DNA from: Streptococcaceae bacterium
GTDB lineage: Bacteria; Bacillota; Bacilli; Lactobacillales; Streptococcaceae
Length of the DNA: 64,000 bases
Direction of reading: 5' to 3'
Assembly (NCBI GenBank): GCA_031269775.1
Contig: JAISYQ010000032.1
Location: 53,450-117,449 of the forward strand
Of this stretch, positions 9,462 to 19,443 are shown piece after piece. The notes below the pieces were generated by a model. That model did not search any database, was not told the DNA's origin, and was given only the letters and a program-made list of their open reading frames with translations. Made by a program: the position numbers and the translations under genes. Within the stretch, counting starts at the first letter, position 1. The number at the start of each line of letters is the position of its first letter.

Positions 9462-9499
9462 ACGATGAAAAAGCTGTTTAGTGAGGGTGAGGTTATACT

Positions 9500-10213
9500 T
9501 TGAAAAAAATTTTAGTAGTTGATGATGAAAAAGCTATTTCAGATATTGTAAAATATAGCTTAATTCAAGAAGGTTTTGAAGTTTTAACAGCTTTTGATGG
9601 AGAAGAAGCCATCGAGAAAGTAAAAGAGTATAGACCTGATTTAATCTTGCTTGATTTAATGCTTCCTAAAAAGGATGGTTTAGAAGTAGCGCGTGAAATT
9701 CGCAAAAGTTATGAAATGCCTATTATTATTGTCAGTGCTAAAGATTCTGAAATTGATAAAATTTTAGGTTTAGAGCTAGGTGCAGATGATTACGTAACAA
9801 AGCCGTTTTCTAATCGTGAGTTGATTGCTCGCATAAAGGCTAACTTGCGCCGCAGAGAATTGCCGCCAAAAGAAGCTGAAAACTTATCGCAGCCAGATAT
9901 TGTTGTTGGAGATTTAGTTATTCATCTAGATGCTTATATTGCTTCTAAATTGGGGAAAACAATCGATCTTACGCATCGCGAATTTGAGTTACTTCATTAT
10001 TTAGCTAAGCACTTAGGGCAAGTAATGACACGTGAACATTTACTGCAGACGGTGTGGGGTTATGATTATTTTGGAGATGTGCGTACGGTTGATGTAACTG
10101 TCAGAAGATTACGTGAAAAAATTGAAGATACCCCAAGTAATCCAACATATTTGATAACCAGGCGCGGTGTGGGATATTTTTTAAAGAATCCAAGCACGGA
10201 AAATATTGGGTGA
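9500..10213 (+). CDS. walR: WalR response regulator (YycF/VicR)
   Basis: WalR is the OmpR-type regulator that controls cell-wall hydrolases and is usually essential in low-GC Gram-positives. The receiver domain has the acidic pair VDDE, phospho-acceptor Asp53 in LILLDLMLP, Ser/Thr in IIIVSAKD and Lys in YVTKPF; the winged-helix domain (about 135-232) ends [13 protein letters not shown] and RRGVGYF. The start codon is TTG, 7 bp after a gtgagg stretch. It overlaps walK by 8 bp, so the two are cotranslated. Confidence 0.97.
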   Translation: MKKILVVDDEKAISDIVKYSLIQEGFEVLTAFDGEEAIEKVKEYRPDLILLDLMLPKKDGLEVAREIRKSYEMPIIIVSAKDSEIDKILGLELGADDYVTKPFSNRELIARIKANLRRRELPPKEAENLSQPDIVVGDLVIHLDAYIASKLGKTIDLTHREFELLHYLAKHLGQVMTREHLLQTVWGYDYFGDVRTVDVTVRRLREKIEDTPSNPTYLITRRGVGYFLKNPSTENIG

Positions 10214-11639
10214 AATTGTGGGAAAAAAGGGATCCTTTTGGCAATCGATAAGATTTAAATTAATTTTGTGTTTTAATTTGCAATTATTATTTTTTCTTGG
10301 AGTTGTTAGCGCTTTTTTATATGGTTCATTTCATAAAATTGCGACTTCTTTTATTATTTTAGGTATTACTTTTGTGATTTTCATATTTGTTTCTATTTTG
10401 ATTATTCATGTCTTTATGCGACCAATTGATCAATTACAAAAACAGTCAGTGCGTATTTATAATGGGGATTATTCAAAAAAAAAAGTTAGCTATTGTTTTG
10501 ATGAGTTAAATATTCTTGGAAGAATATTCAATGAGTTAGCTGATCGGATTGAAAAGATGCAAACATCTATAGAGTATGAGCGTAATCGTTTAAACTCTGT
10601 TTTAAAACATATGACTGATGGAGTTATTGCTACAGATCGCAAAGGAAACATTGTTATTATCAATGAAATGGCCTTAAGTCAGCTAGTGATTCAAGAAAAA
10701 GAAGCTATTGGGCATTCAATACTACAACTTTTAAAAATTGAAAAAGAATATACGTTACATAATTTATTAGAAGATAACCCACAAGTATTGGTTGACTTTG
10801 ATGTTGCGAGTGGACATTCTACTTTTTATGTAAATTTTTCAATTATTCGTCGAGATTCTGATTTTATTGATGGGGTGATTGCTGTTTTAGTAGATGTAAC
10901 GCAGCAACAAAAAACAGAACTTGAGCGTCAACAGTTTGTATCAAATGTATCTCATGAATTAAGAACGCCATTAACTAGTATTCATAGCTATTTAGAAGCG
11001 CTTAGTGATGGAGCTTTAAAGGATGAAGCAGTTGCATCAGGTTTTTTAAAGATATCTTTAAAAGAAACAGAACGCATGATTCGCATGATCAGTGATTTAT
11101 TACATTTATCTAAAATAGATAGTGGACAGACATCGTTAAAGTTAGAATTAGTAGATTTTAATGATTTTATCAACCACATCTTAAATCGCTTTGAGATGAT
11201 GAAAGATAGAAGTGCTGATAGTTCAAAAAAAGCATGTAATATTATTCGTAAATTTACTAAACGAACCTTATGGGTGGAAATTGATACTGATAAAATGATA
11301 CAAGTGATCGATAATATTATCAATAATGCTTTGAAATACTCACCTGAAGGTGGAAAAATTCAAGTAAGATTAATTGATACGCATAGAAATGTTCTTTTAA
11401 GTATTTCTGACCAGGGATTAGGGATTCCAAAAGCAGATTTAAAAAAAATTTTTGAACGTTTTTATCGAGTAGATAAAGCACGTGATAAAAAACAAGGTGG
11501 GACAGGTTTGGGGCTTTCTATTTCTAAAGAAATCATCCAAGCTCATGGTGGTCATATTTGGGCAGAGAGTACTGAGGAAATTGGTTCTACTTTTTATATT
11601 TCGCTTCCTTATCAAATTTATGAGGAGGAATGGGAATAA
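10206..11639 (+). CDS. walK: WalK sensor kinase lacking the extracellular sensor domain
   Basis: The domain order is TM1 (about 18-39), TM2 (about 46-70), HAMP (72-125), PAS (about 130-240), HisKA with phospho-acceptor in [12 protein letters not shown], and an ATPase domain with [11 protein letters not shown] and GGTGLGLSI. Only about six residues separate the two membrane helices. Related WalK proteins of about 600 residues carry an extracellular Cache-like domain of roughly 140 residues there, and this 477-residue protein is shorter by about that amount. The intracellular kinase looks intact. The accessory genes yycH and yycI, whose products act on the WalK membrane and extracellular parts, are missing downstream. 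Signal input through HAMP/PAS or the membrane is an inference. Confidence 0.95.
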   Translation: MGEIVGKKGSFWQSIRFKLILCFNLQLLFFLGVVSAFLYGSFHKIATSFIILGITFVIFIFVSILIIHVFMRPIDQLQKQSVRIYNGDYSKKKVSYCFDELNILGRIFNELADRIEKMQTSIEYERNRLNSVLKHMTDGVIATDRKGNIVIINEMALSQLVIQEKEAIGHSILQLLKIEKEYTLHNLLEDNPQVLVDFDVASGHSTFYVNFSIIRRDSDFIDGVIAVLVDVTQQQKTELERQQFVSNVSHELRTPLTSIHSYLEALSDGALKDEAVASGFLKISLKETERMIRMISDLLHLSKIDSGQTSLKLELVDFNDFINHILNRFEMMKDRSADSSKKACNIIRKFTKRTLWVEIDTDKMIQVIDNIINNALKYSPEGGKIQVRLIDTHRNVLLSISDQGLGIPKADLKKIFERFYRVDKARDKKQGGTGLGLSISKEIIQAHGGHIWAESTEEIGSTFYISLPYQIYEEEWE

Positions 11640-11734
11640 GAGTTTGTTTGCGATTCTCCTAGCGATTCATTTTACTAAAGATCGTAAACAGCTTTTAGGG
11701 TGGGAGTTGATTTTTAGTAGATTAGAGGCTAAGT
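11640..11734 (+). other. Gap where yycH and yycI are expected; repeat scar
   Basis: In most relatives walK is followed by yycH, yycI and walJ. Only 95 bp remain here. A family B arm (AAAGATCGTAAACAGCTTTTA, 11677-11697) lies in the gap. An open frame of about 40 codons begins at the ATG near 11620 inside the walK end and runs to 11742, overlapping the walJ start, so it could couple translation; I do not recognise its product. The gap is best read as a deletion scar. Confidence 0.55.
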
Positions 11735-12535
11735 ATGGATGAAAAAGGTTTTAAAGTTAGTGTACTAGCCAGTGGCAGTTCTGGTAATGTTTTATATATT
11801 GAAACGCCTAAAAAAAGAATTTTGGTAGATGCTGGTTTAGCCGGAAAAAAAATAATTTCGTTATTTAGTGAAATCAATCGCAATCCATCTAGCTTAGATG
11901 CAATTTTGATAACGCATGAACATAGTGATCATATCAAAGGAGTCGGTGTACTTGCTCGTAAATTTCAGTTAGATGTTTATGCTAATGAAGATACATGGAA
12001 AGTTATAGAAGGAAAAGTTGGCAAGTTAGAATCAGCTCAAAAGCATATATTTAAGATGGGAGAAGTGAAAACTTTTGGTGATATCGATGTTGAGAGTTTT
12101 GGCGTTTCTCATGATGCCATTTCTCCACAATGTTACATTTTTCATAAAGACGGAAAAACCTTTGTGATGTTAACGGATACAGGTTATGTCAGTGATCATA
12201 TGCGCAGGCTGATTGATAATGCAGATGTTTATTTAATAGAAAGTAATCACGATGTACAAATGCTTAGAATGGGCTCCTATTCATGGGATTTAAAGCAGCG
12301 CATTTTAGGTGATAAAGGGCATCTATCAAATGAAGACTCAGCCAAAGCAATGGCAGATTGTTTAGGAGATAAAACGAAACGTATTTATTTAGGTCACTTA
12401 AGTCAGGGAAATAATTTAAAAGAGTTGGCGCGAATGACGATGGAAAATACACTTAAAGAACTTGGAGGGGTTAATAAAATGGTGAGAATCTATGACACTT
12501 ACGCAAAGTGTGCAACAGAAATATTCAAGGTTTGA
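11735..12535 (+). CDS. walJ: WalJ metallo-beta-lactamase-fold hydrolase (YycJ)
   Basis: A 266-residue metallo-beta-lactamase-fold protein with the metal motif THEHSDH near residue 60, the aspartate in LTDTGYVSD and later histidines in GHLSNED and YLGHLSQ. WalJ is encoded with WalRK throughout Firmicutes; a 5'-exonuclease role in mismatch repair is reported for the Bacillus protein. Its ATG overlaps the upstream small frame. The htrA gene that often follows is absent; a tRNA gene comes next. Confidence 0.95.
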   Translation: MDEKGFKVSVLASGSSGNVLYIETPKKRILVDAGLAGKKIISLFSEINRNPSSLDAILITHEHSDHIKGVGVLARKFQLDVYANEDTWKVIEGKVGKLESAQKHIFKMGEVKTFGDIDVESFGVSHDAISPQCYIFHKDGKTFVMLTDTGYVSDHMRRLIDNADVYLIESNHDVQMLRMGSYSWDLKQRILGDKGHLSNEDSAKAMADCLGDKTKRIYLGHLSQGNNLKELARMTMENTLKELGGVNKMVRIYDTYAKCATEIFKV

Positions 12536-12628
12536 AAAAGGTTTATGAAAAACGTTTTGTTATCGTTAATTGTTCTGGGATTTTAAAATAGGCAATCAAC
12601 AAAGTATAAATTTTTTAAAAGAGAAAAC

Positions 12629-12657
12629 TTGAACCATCTTTTTTTAAATGATAGACT
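12629..12657 (+). promoter_or_regulatory. Sigma-A promoter of tRNA-Lys
   Basis: TTGAAC (12629-12634) and TAGACT (12652-12657) are separated by 17 bp. The predicted start point falls directly before the tRNA at 12666. Confidence 0.7.
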
Positions 12658-12665
12658 AATTAGAA

Positions 12666-12738
<73 letters not shown>

Positions 12739-12775
12739 TTTTTTTTATTATTTTATTTAATTTGGAGGTGAAGTT

Positions 12776-13030
12776 ATGCCAAATATCAAATCTGCTATCA
12801 AACGTGTATCTACAAATAATGCTGCAAATAAAAGAAATTCTGCTCAAAAAACTGCTATGCGTACTGCTATAAAAAAATTTAAAATAGCTGTAGCTAATAA
12901 CGCAGATAATATTCAAGAATTATACATAGTTGCTAGCTCTGCTATTGATAAAGCAAAAACAAAAGGGCTAATTCATAAAAATAATGCAAGCCGCAATAAA
13001 GCTCGTTTAGCTTCTAAGCTTGCTAAATAA
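12776..13030 (+). CDS. rpsT: 30S ribosomal protein S20
   Basis: S20 binds 16S rRNA early in small-subunit assembly. The 84-residue, lysine- and alanine-rich protein begins [14 protein letters not shown] and ends [11 protein letters not shown], the normal length and pattern. The start is set by GGAGGTG 8 bp upstream. It follows tRNA-Lys closely and is followed by a strong hairpin, so it probably forms a short unit with the tRNA or uses a promoter that I cannot see. Confidence 0.97.
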   Translation: MPNIKSAIKRVSTNNAANKRNSAQKTAMRTAIKKFKIAVANNADNIQELYIVASSAIDKAKTKGLIHKNNASRNKARLASKLAK

Positions 13031-13037
13031 AAGTTTA

Positions 13038-13063
13038 AAACAACTTACGAGCGTAAGTTGTTT
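13038..13063 (+). terminator. Hairpin after rpsT
   Basis: AAACAACTTAC and GTAAGTTGTTT form an 11-bp perfect stem with a GAGC loop, 8 bp after the rpsT stop. A short T-tract overlaps the 3' arm, but no long U-run follows, so termination may be leaky. Confidence 0.65.
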
Positions 13064-13127
13064 GAGGTTTGCCCGTGCTGGGAAATTTAAAAAATTATTA
13101 CTATTACTTGAGTTTTTTTCTTTATTC

Positions 13128-13488
13128 GGGGTCGTTTAAGGATTCGACAGGCATTGTTTGAGCTTTAATTGCGTTTTGAAGGTTACGTCTTCATTAAAAA
13201 CGTTACAGTTAAATATAACTGCTAAAAAAGAAGAAATTTTCGCTTTAGCTGCCTAAAAAACAGATAAGCGAGATCTGCTTTTCATCGCCCATGTGAAAAT
13301 GTCAGGTCTTAATTAAGTGGGCTTACGCTAAGCATTTTTGTCTTAAGTGTTTAGAAGAGATTATCAGACTAGCAAAGTAGATGTTGTTGTGTGATATTCT
13401 ATTTTGCGAAATTAAAATCACACAACTATAAACGTAGAGATTAAAGTGTCAAGGTGTTTGGACAGGGGTTCAAATCCCCTCGGCTCCA
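13128..13488 (+). ncRNA. ssrA: Transfer-messenger RNA
   Basis: tmRNA rescues stalled ribosomes by adding a degradation tag. The 5' end GGGGTCG with TTTAAGGATTCGACAGG and the 3' end with GGTTCAAATCCC and CGGCTCC form the tRNA-like domain (acceptor with a G-T wobble). The tag frame at 13221-13256 encodes AKKEEIFALAA followed by TAA, with the expected ALAA degron. CCA is not encoded. The gene is about 361 nt, normal for one-piece tmRNA. Confidence 0.95.
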
Positions 13489-13539
13489 TTTGTTTATTCA
13501 TGCTTGATAAAAAAAAGTGCAGATTTTCATCCATGCTTT

Positions 13540-14835
13540 TTAAGTCAAACCAACTCGCGCAAAAATAGTATCTACATTTTTCAGATGCCAGCTGTAATCA
13601 AAAGCATCGTTTAATTCTTCTTTTGATAATATTGATGTAATCTTTGCATCTGCCTCTAGCAGAGTACGGAAATTAGTTTGTTTATCCCAAGCATAAGTTG
13701 TTTTGGGCTGGATTAAATCATAAGCATCCTCGCGTGTCATTCCTTTATTAATTAACTTTAGCATCACACGTTGTGAATAAATTAAACCAAATGTTAGCTC
13801 CATATTGCGTTTCATGTTTTCTGGAAAGACAGTTAGATTTTTGATGATGTTGCCAAAACGGTTTAGCATGTAATTTAATAAAATTGTTGTATCGGGAATA
13901 ATGATTCTTTCAGCTGAAGAATGTGAAATATCGCGTTCATGCCATAAAGCAACGTTTTCATAAGCTGTTAGCATATGTCCGCGAATTACGCGTGCAAGGC
14001 CTGTCATATTTTCTGAACCAATTGGATTACGTTTATGAGGCATTGCTGAAGATCCTTTTTGTCTTTTGGCAAAAAATTCTTCAACTTCTCGTTGTTCTGA
14101 TTTTTGAAGCCCACGAATTTCTGTTGCCATCCGTTCAATAGAAGTAGCAATTAAAGCTATTGTTGAAAAATATTCAGCATGTAGGTCGCGTGGAAGAACT
14201 TGTGTTGAAATTTCTTGAGCACGAATTCCTAATTCTTGACAAACATGCTCTTCTACAAATGGAAGGATATTAGCAAATGTCCCTACGGCACCTGAAATTT
14301 TTCCCGCTTCAACACCTTTTGCGGCATGTTTGAAACGTTCAATATTGCGTTTCATTTCCGAATACCAATGAGCTAATTTTAAGCCAAAAGTTATCGGTTC
14401 TGCGTGCACACCATGCGTTCGGCCCATCATGACAGTATATTTATGCTCTTTAGCTTTTACTGCCACAATATCAGTAAAATTTTGCAAATCACGTCGCAAA
14501 AGATCGTTTGCTTGTTTTAAAAGATAGCCATATGCAGTATCTACCACATCTGTTGATGTTAGCCCATAATGAATCCATTTGCGCTCTTTGTCAAGCGATT
14601 CAGAAACAGCACGTGTAAAAGCTACCACATCATGTCTGCTTTCTTGCTCAAGCTCTAAAATACGTTTAATATCAAACGTTGCTTTTTCTCGAATTTTCAC
14701 CACATCTCTTCTTGGAATTTTGCCTAATTTTGCCCATGCTTCATTTGCTAAAATCTCTACTTCTAGCCATGCACGATAACGGTTTTCATCTGTCCAAATT
14801 TGGCCCATCTCAAAACGGGTATAACGATCAATCAT
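13540..14835 (-). CDS. purB: Adenylosuccinate lyase
   Basis: PurB acts twice in purine synthesis, cleaving SAICAR and adenylosuccinate. The 431-residue protein begins [20 protein letters not shown] and has the fumarase-superfamily signature [10 protein letters not shown] and the catalytic-His region [10 protein letters not shown]. It is last in a minus-strand purE-purK-purB group, 71 bp after purK. No other pur genes occur in the window, and purB is also needed for adenylate salvage from IMP. All key motifs look intact. Confidence 0.97.
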   Translation of the reverse strand: MIDRYTRFEMGQIWTDENRYRAWLEVEILANEAWAKLGKIPRRDVVKIREKATFDIKRILELEQESRHDVVAFTRAVSESLDKERKWIHYGLTSTDVVDTAYGYLLKQANDLLRRDLQNFTDIVAVKAKEHKYTVMMGRTHGVHAEPITFGLKLAHWYSEMKRNIERFKHAAKGVEAGKISGAVGTFANILPFVEEHVCQELGIRAQEISTQVLPRDLHAEYFSTIALIATSIERMATEIRGLQKSEQREVEEFFAKRQKGSSAMPHKRNPIGSENMTGLARVIRGHMLTAYENVALWHERDISHSSAERIIIPDTTILLNYMLNRFGNIIKNLTVFPENMKRNMELTFGLIYSQRVMLKLINKGMTREDAYDLIQPKTTYAWDKQTNFRTLLEADAKITSILSKEELNDAFDYSWHLKNVDTIFARVGLT

Positions 14836-14906
14836 GATTTAAGCCTCTTTTCTTTATCTTTAAGTTTTTAAATATGTTCTAAACAGCTTTCTTAAGCTTT
14901 TTTTAT

Positions 14907-16037
14907 TTAATCCCACACGCCTGATTGATAAATTTCTTCCAGTGTTTCAAAAATATTCTCCGTAAGAATTGTTAAATGCCCCATTTTCCGTTTTGCTTTA
15001 ACTTCATGTTTACTGTAATAATGAAAATTCCAATTAGCTTTTTTAGCAATTAAAGCTTGTGTATCATAGTACTCATCCCCTATAATATTGACCATGACTG
15101 CTTGAGATAATTGTTTTATCTTTGGCAAAGGCCAACCGGCAATGCCACGAATATGAGCTGTAAACTGACTGATTGAACAAGCTTCAATGGTATAATGTCC
15201 CGAATTATGTGGACGTGGTGCCAATTCATTAACATAAATACCTCCTTCTTGTGTTAAAAACATTTCTATACAAAGAACGCCAGCCAAATTTAAAGACTCA
15301 GCGATTACTAGTGCAATACGCTTAGCTTCTTCAATAACTTCATCTAAAACATTAGCAGGAGCAATTGTTTCATGTAAAATATTATTACGATGAATATTTT
15401 CTACCACAGGAAAAAGCGTATAATCCCCTTGTCCATTTCCTGCTATTTGAATAGATATTTCCTTTACAAAAGGAATCCAGGCTTCTAATACACAAGTTCC
15501 AAGACGCAATAAATTCATTGCCGGTGCCATATCAGCAATACTTGCAATTACATATTGTCCCTTCCCATCATAGCCGCCACGTGTCGTTTTTAAAACGCAA
15601 GGGTAACCAATATCTTTGATTGCATTTTGGATCTTAATTGGATGAACAATTGTCGCGTAAGGAGCGATAATAATATTTTCTTCTTCTAAGAATGCTTTTT
15701 CTAGCAAGCGATCTTGGGTAATGGCCAAAAGTTCCGTTCCTTGAGGGATGGATATTTTATCTTGAATAGTTACAAGAGCCTTAACATCGACATTTTCAAA
15801 TTCATAAGTAAGAACGTCACAAGATTTAGCAAGTCTTTCCAAAGCTTTTTTATCATTATAATTGGCGACAATCTGCCAATTTGCAACTTGTGCAGCAGAA
15901 GAATCATCTGTAGGATCAAGCACTCCTACGCGAAAGCCCATTTCTTTTGCAGCAAGAGCCATCATTTGCCCTAATTGGCCACCGCCGACAATTCCAATTG
16001 TTGCTCCTGGCATAATTTTACTAAACAAGTTTTTCAC
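14907..16037 (-). CDS. purK: N5-carboxyaminoimidazole ribonucleotide synthase
   Basis: PurK, an ATP-grasp enzyme, carboxylates AIR to N5-CAIR for PurE. The 376-residue protein has the N-terminal [16 protein letters not shown], the YEFENVD segment and the C-terminal [18 protein letters not shown] signature. It begins with GTG at 16037, overlapping purE by 17 bp; a later ATG at 16013 ([12 protein letters not shown]) is possible but has no ribosome-binding site. The overlap indicates translational coupling with purE. Confidence 0.95.
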   Translation of the reverse strand: MKNLFSKIMPGATIGIVGGGQLGQMMALAAKEMGFRVGVLDPTDDSSAAQVANWQIVANYNDKKALERLAKSCDVLTYEFENVDVKALVTIQDKISIPQGTELLAITQDRLLEKAFLEEENIIIAPYATIVHPIKIQNAIKDIGYPCVLKTTRGGYDGKGQYVIASIADMAPAMNLLRLGTCVLEAWIPFVKEISIQIAGNGQGDYTLFPVVENIHRNNILHETIAPANVLDEVIEEAKRIALVIAESLNLAGVLCIEMFLTQEGGIYVNELAPRPHNSGHYTIEACSISQFTAHIRGIAGWPLPKIKQLSQAVMVNIIGDEYYDTQALIAKKANWNFHYYSKHEVKAKRKMGHLTILTENIFETLEEIYQSGVWD

Positions 16038-16512
16038 TACTTTCTATAGCCATTTGTTTAATTTTTAAACGATAATCTTCTAACTTTTGAGCCAATTTTT
16101 CATCAAATGCTGCTAACATTTGCGCAGCTAATAATCCAGCATTTATTGCTCCAGCTTTACCAATTGCAACAGTTGCAACAGGAATTCCTCCTGGCATTTG
16201 GACAATTGAAAGCAAGGAGTCTAAACCATTTAAAGCTTTTGACTGAACAGGAACGCCGATCACTGGTAAAGTTGTTTTTGCTGCTAACATACCAGGTAGA
16301 TGAGCTGCTCCTCCAGCTCCGGCAATAATTGCTTTAAAGTTACGCTCACGCGCATTTTCGGCAAACGCAAACATTAAATCTGGTGTTCGATGGGCAGATA
16401 CGACTTTTTTCTCATATATAATATCTAATTTTTCTAGAGTTTTACAAGCATATTTCATCACTCCCCAATCAGAAATACTTCCCATAACAACAGCAACTAC
16501 AGATTTTAGCAT
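16021..16512 (-). CDS. purE: N5-CAIR mutase
   Basis: PurE converts N5-CAIR to CAIR, directly after PurK. The 163-residue protein has [16 protein letters not shown] and [11 protein letters not shown], which are the class I PurE active-site segments. A strong AAAGGAG box lies 7 bp before the ATG. It leads the purE-purK-purB group. Its upstream region contains no recognisable purine riboswitch; a relic metE gene lies beyond it on the other strand. Confidence 0.96.
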   Translation of the reverse strand: MLKSVVAVVMGSISDWGVMKYACKTLEKLDIIYEKKVVSAHRTPDLMFAFAENARERNFKAIIAGAGGAAHLPGMLAAKTTLPVIGVPVQSKALNGLDSLLSIVQMPGGIPVATVAIGKAGAINAGLLAAQMLAAFDEKLAQKLEDYRLKIKQMAIESSEKLV

Positions 16513-16678
16513 CGCTTTCTCCTTTCAGCTTAAAACCATTTTGGCAGAAAAATTTGATAACTTTATTTTAACTAAAAAAAATTTGAAACCAAGTAAATTG
16601 TTAATATTTATTGAAGGATTGGAGAAAAAGTTCGGGAATGTTTGACTATCTTTTTTAAAAAGAGCTATAAGCTTTTTT

Positions 16679-16702
16679 TATATTTTTTGATCAAAAAATA
16701 TA
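16679..16702. repeat. 24-bp perfect palindrome
   Basis: TATATTTTTTGA followed by its exact reverse complement TCAAAAAATATA forms an uninterrupted palindrome between purE and the metE relic. It could be a regulator site or a cruciform; there is no loop for an ordinary terminator. Confidence 0.5.
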
Positions 16703-16790
16703 AATTCTTCTTTGAATAATTATAATGTAAAATTCAATTTGAAATAATTTCAGATTGAAACGGTAATATTAAATATAAGGAGGAAAAAAT

Positions 16791-17015
16791 ATATTTAGAA
16801 CTTCAATTATTGGTTTTCCATGAATTGGTGAAAATTGAGAATTAAAATTTGTGACAGAAAAGTATTTTAGAAAAGAAATTGCTGAAAGAGAGTTGCAAAT
16901 GGTTGCTTTTAGTATTCGTAAATAAAATTGGCATTTTCAAAAAAAGGTGGGCATTGAATTTATTTCTTTCAATGACTTTTCTTTTTATGACCAAGTGTTA
17001 GAGCCTTTTCATTAA
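16791..17015 (+). pseudogene. metE: metE relic, N-terminal part of cobalamin-independent methionine synthase
   Basis: MetE methylates homocysteine to methionine. After a perfect AAGGAGG at the correct distance, the frame starts with ATA where ATG is expected (16791) and reads TSIIGFP-stop-IGEN-stop-ELKFVTEKYFRKEIAER, then IRK-stop-NWHFQKKVGIEFIS and NDFSFYDQVLEPF. This matches the MetE N-terminus (GFPRIG.xRELK, F-S-F-YDQVL). Stops at 16821 and 16836 stand where arginine (CGA) is expected, consistent with C-to-T changes; another is at 16923. The rest of the roughly 750-codon gene is gone. The lost start and multiple stops make it non-functional. Confidence 0.8.
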
Positions 17016-17394
17016 AATAAGCAGAGTTCATTGTTTTTTGCTCATAAGATAAATAAGGATAATGGGACAATTCATCAAAAGTTACTTCTTTTTTATTGGC
17101 AAGAGAGAGGATTAGAATTTTAAAAAACATGAGGCTTGGCACAAAATAGCGGATGATAATCCAAATTTAAATGCTCCATATAATTCATTAAATTCATTAA
17201 AAATTGAAAATTAAAAGGAGTAATAAAAATAACTCCGATTTCACTTCGCAGTTCACTGACATTTAAAAATGCCTCTTTGATCTTTAGAACATGCTAACGA
17301 TTTTCATTACTATGATAAAATAATACCAGACAAGTCAGAAAGTGTACGATGAGCTTGCAGTTTTTTAGGAAAAGGTGAGAAAAATCATGACAGT
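17016..17394. other. Decayed sequence, nothing recognisable
   Basis: This AT-rich stretch follows the metE relic. It contains only short fragments broken by stops in every frame; a phrase near 17150-17212 reads HKIADDNPNLNAPYN but I cannot assign it. It probably contains degraded remains of metE or a neighbour. Confidence 0.4.
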
Positions 17395-18081
17395 TTAAAA
17401 TTTTATTATTTCTTTTTCTTTTGCAATTAACAAGACACCATCTCCTAAGGGTAGCAATGTTGATGTTAAATCAGAATGAGGCAAAACTACTTCTAAAAGT
17501 TTATTTAAACCACGATGAATTGCTCGCTTGCCTTGCGGAATATCTTTTATATCATCCAAAACACTTCCAGCTTGAAACACATCATCAATCATTAAAACAG
17601 CTCCTTTTTTCATAACTTTTAAAACTTTTGGTAAAAAGATAATATATTTTGCTTTTGCTGAATCCATAAAGACAAAATCGTACTTATTTGTAGGCAACAC
17701 TTTTAACAGTTCTTCTGCTTCTCCTTCTAATAAATGTACTTTTTCTTGTAAGTTTAAGCGCCTATAAGTTTCTTTTGCTTTTTTAAGCATAATATCCATA
17801 CGTTCAATTGTTGTAACTTTTCCTGTTTTTCCTACAAATTGCGCCATTAAACTGGAAGAAAAACCAATTGCTGTTCCAATTTCTAAAATATTTTTCGGTT
17901 GCAGTTGTTTTAATAAAAATTGTAAAAAAACGACTGTTTCATGTTGAATTATTGGCACATCTTCTTTATGAGCTTCTTTTTCAATTTGTCCTAAAGTTCC
18001 TGAGAGTTGTTTTTGTTTAGTACGCATAAATTCAATTAATTCTTTTTTTACAATAGTATGCTGCATCATTTCATTACGCAT
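17395..18081 (-). CDS. Class I SAM-dependent O-methyltransferase (YrrM-like)
   Basis: A 228-residue methyltransferase of the catechol/caffeoyl-CoA O-methyltransferase family. It has the SAM motif ILEIGTAIGFSSSLMAQF, ERMDIMLKKA, the metal/substrate motif FVFMDSAKAKY and the MIDDVFQAG segment. The start at 18081 is chosen because GGAGGAAG lies 6 bp upstream; the frame stays open further (to 18114) without a binding site. In other Firmicutes YrrM sits beside mltG/udk and may modify tRNA; here it stands alone between relic sequence and hrcA, so the substrate is unknown. Confidence 0.88.
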   Translation of the reverse strand: MRNEMMQHTIVKKELIEFMRTKQKQLSGTLGQIEKEAHKEDVPIIQHETVVFLQFLLKQLQPKNILEIGTAIGFSSSLMAQFVGKTGKVTTIERMDIMLKKAKETYRRLNLQEKVHLLEGEAEELLKVLPTNKYDFVFMDSAKAKYIIFLPKVLKVMKKGAVLMIDDVFQAGSVLDDIKDIPQGKRAIHRGLNKLLEVVLPHSDLTSTLLPLGDGVLLIAKEKEIIKF

Positions 18082-18280
18082 TATCGCTTCCTCCTTCACC
18101 GTTATTATCTGCATTTAAAGCAATCAAAACATATTTACTTGCTGCATTTTGAGCAATTCACATAAAATCATCCAGTATTTTATAGTTTATTTGCTGTTTA
18201 ATCAAGAAAATCATTGACAGAACACAAATGAATCTAGAAAATTATCATCACATTGAGTATGTAAATTTTTAATCGATCCA

Positions 18281-18310
18281 TTGACAATTGTTTAGTTATC
18301 GTTGTATGAT
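18281..18310 (+). promoter_or_regulatory. Promoter of the hrcA-grpE-dnaK operon
   Basis: TTGACA (18281-18286) and TATGAT (18305-18310) are separated by 18 bp, directly upstream of the CIRCE element. This is a vegetative sigma-A promoter under HrcA control. Confidence 0.8.
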
Positions 18311-18320
18311 AATTAAGTAA

Positions 18321-18347
18321 TTAGCAGTCTTAGTATTAGAGTGCTAA
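18321..18347 (+). promoter_or_regulatory. CIRCE operator for HrcA
   Basis: TTAGCAGTC, a 9-bp spacer (TTAGTATTA) and GAGTGCTAA match the CIRCE inverted repeat with one change (C to G at the seventh base of the left arm). It lies between the promoter and the hrcA start, as in other Firmicutes, and predicts heat-inducible autorepression by HrcA. Confidence 0.92.
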
Positions 18348-18374
18348 TTACAAAATTTGTTTGAGGTGAGCCAT

Positions 18375-19424
18375 ATGTTATCTGATCGACAACTGCAAAT
18401 ACTTGCTCTTATTATTAAACAATATACTATGGATCATACTCCGATTGGTTCTAAGCGATTAATGCAAGAGGGGATAAATGCTTCTTCAGCAACTATCCGT
18501 AATGATATGAGCTTTCTTGAAGAGTATGGGCTGTTGCAAAAAAATCATACTTCTTCAGGACGTATTCCTAGTTTGCAAGGTTTTCGTTATTATGTAGATC
18601 ATCTGTTGGAAATTGATATTCTAAACAATGAACAATTACAAATGATTCATAATTCTTTGAAGGGGAAATTTTCTGAAATCAGTGAACTTGTTCAAAGGTT
18701 TGTAAATATCTTATCTGATCTAACTAATTATGCAGCTATTGCTTTTGGCTTAGATTTTAAATCACAAATTTTAACGGATTTTCGGATTATGATATTAAAT
18801 GCTCATCAAGTTTTAGCCGTGATTATTACAGATGGTGGGTCTGTTGCAAATAATGTTATAACTTTGCCATATGGCATTTTTCACGAAGATTTAGATGTTT
18901 TAACAGAAATTATTCATGAACGTTTGCTTGGCGAAAAAATGATGAGTGTTTATGATAAACTGCGTACAGAATTTCCAATTATTCTGCAGCGATATTTTAC
19001 AGATCCTCAAAGGATGATTTATTTACTTGATAGTTTGTGGGAGGATGTATTTGTAGAGGATGTTTATATTAGTGGATGTATGAATTTATTGGATTATAAT
19101 TTTATTAATACACCATTAGAATTTAAGCATTTATATTCGTTTTTTTCTAATTCTAAACAAGTAATACACTTAGTAAAAGAAACTAGAAAAGATTTGGATG
19201 GTTTAGGTATTTTGATTGGAAAAGAGTTAGAAAATGAATTATTTATAAATATGAGTTTGTTAACGATAGGTTATGATGTTGCAGGACATGGTAGTGGAGC
19301 CTTAGCAGTTCTTGGTCCAGCAAACATGCATTATAGTAAAATATTAGGTTTACTTTATGCATTTAAAGAAGAGCTATCTAATCGATTGGCGGAATATTAT
19401 CGTTATCTAGATAGTGCACAATAA
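18375..19424 (+). CDS. hrcA: Heat-inducible transcription repressor HrcA
   Basis: HrcA binds CIRCE and represses class I heat-shock genes; GroEL assists its folding. The 349-residue protein starts [18 protein letters not shown], chosen because GAGGTGAG sits 6 bp upstream. The winged-helix part includes [18 protein letters not shown] and the [14 protein letters not shown] segment; the C-terminal GAF-like part ends with [19 protein letters not shown]. It leads the hrcA-grpE-dnaK-dnaJ operon. The frame is intact and of normal length. Confidence 0.97.
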   Translation: MLSDRQLQILALIIKQYTMDHTPIGSKRLMQEGINASSATIRNDMSFLEEYGLLQKNHTSSGRIPSLQGFRYYVDHLLEIDILNNEQLQMIHNSLKGKFSEISELVQRFVNILSDLTNYAAIAFGLDFKSQILTDFRIMILNAHQVLAVIITDGGSVANNVITLPYGIFHEDLDVLTEIIHERLLGEKMMSVYDKLRTEFPIILQRYFTDPQRMIYLLDSLWEDVFVEDVYISGCMNLLDYNFINTPLEFKHLYSFFSNSKQVIHLVKETRKDLDGLGILIGKELENELFINMSLLTIGYDVAGHGSGALAVLGPANMHYSKILGLLYAFKEELSNRLAEYYRYLDSAQ

Positions 19425-19443
19425 AACAAGGAGAGTGAAAAAT

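Noticed and set aside
15360..15378. parS-like sequence (TTGTTTCATGTAAAAT) inside purK
   Set aside because: It differs from TGTTTCACGTGAAACA at several positions, lacks symmetry and lies in coding sequence far from parAB; chance similarity is likelier.
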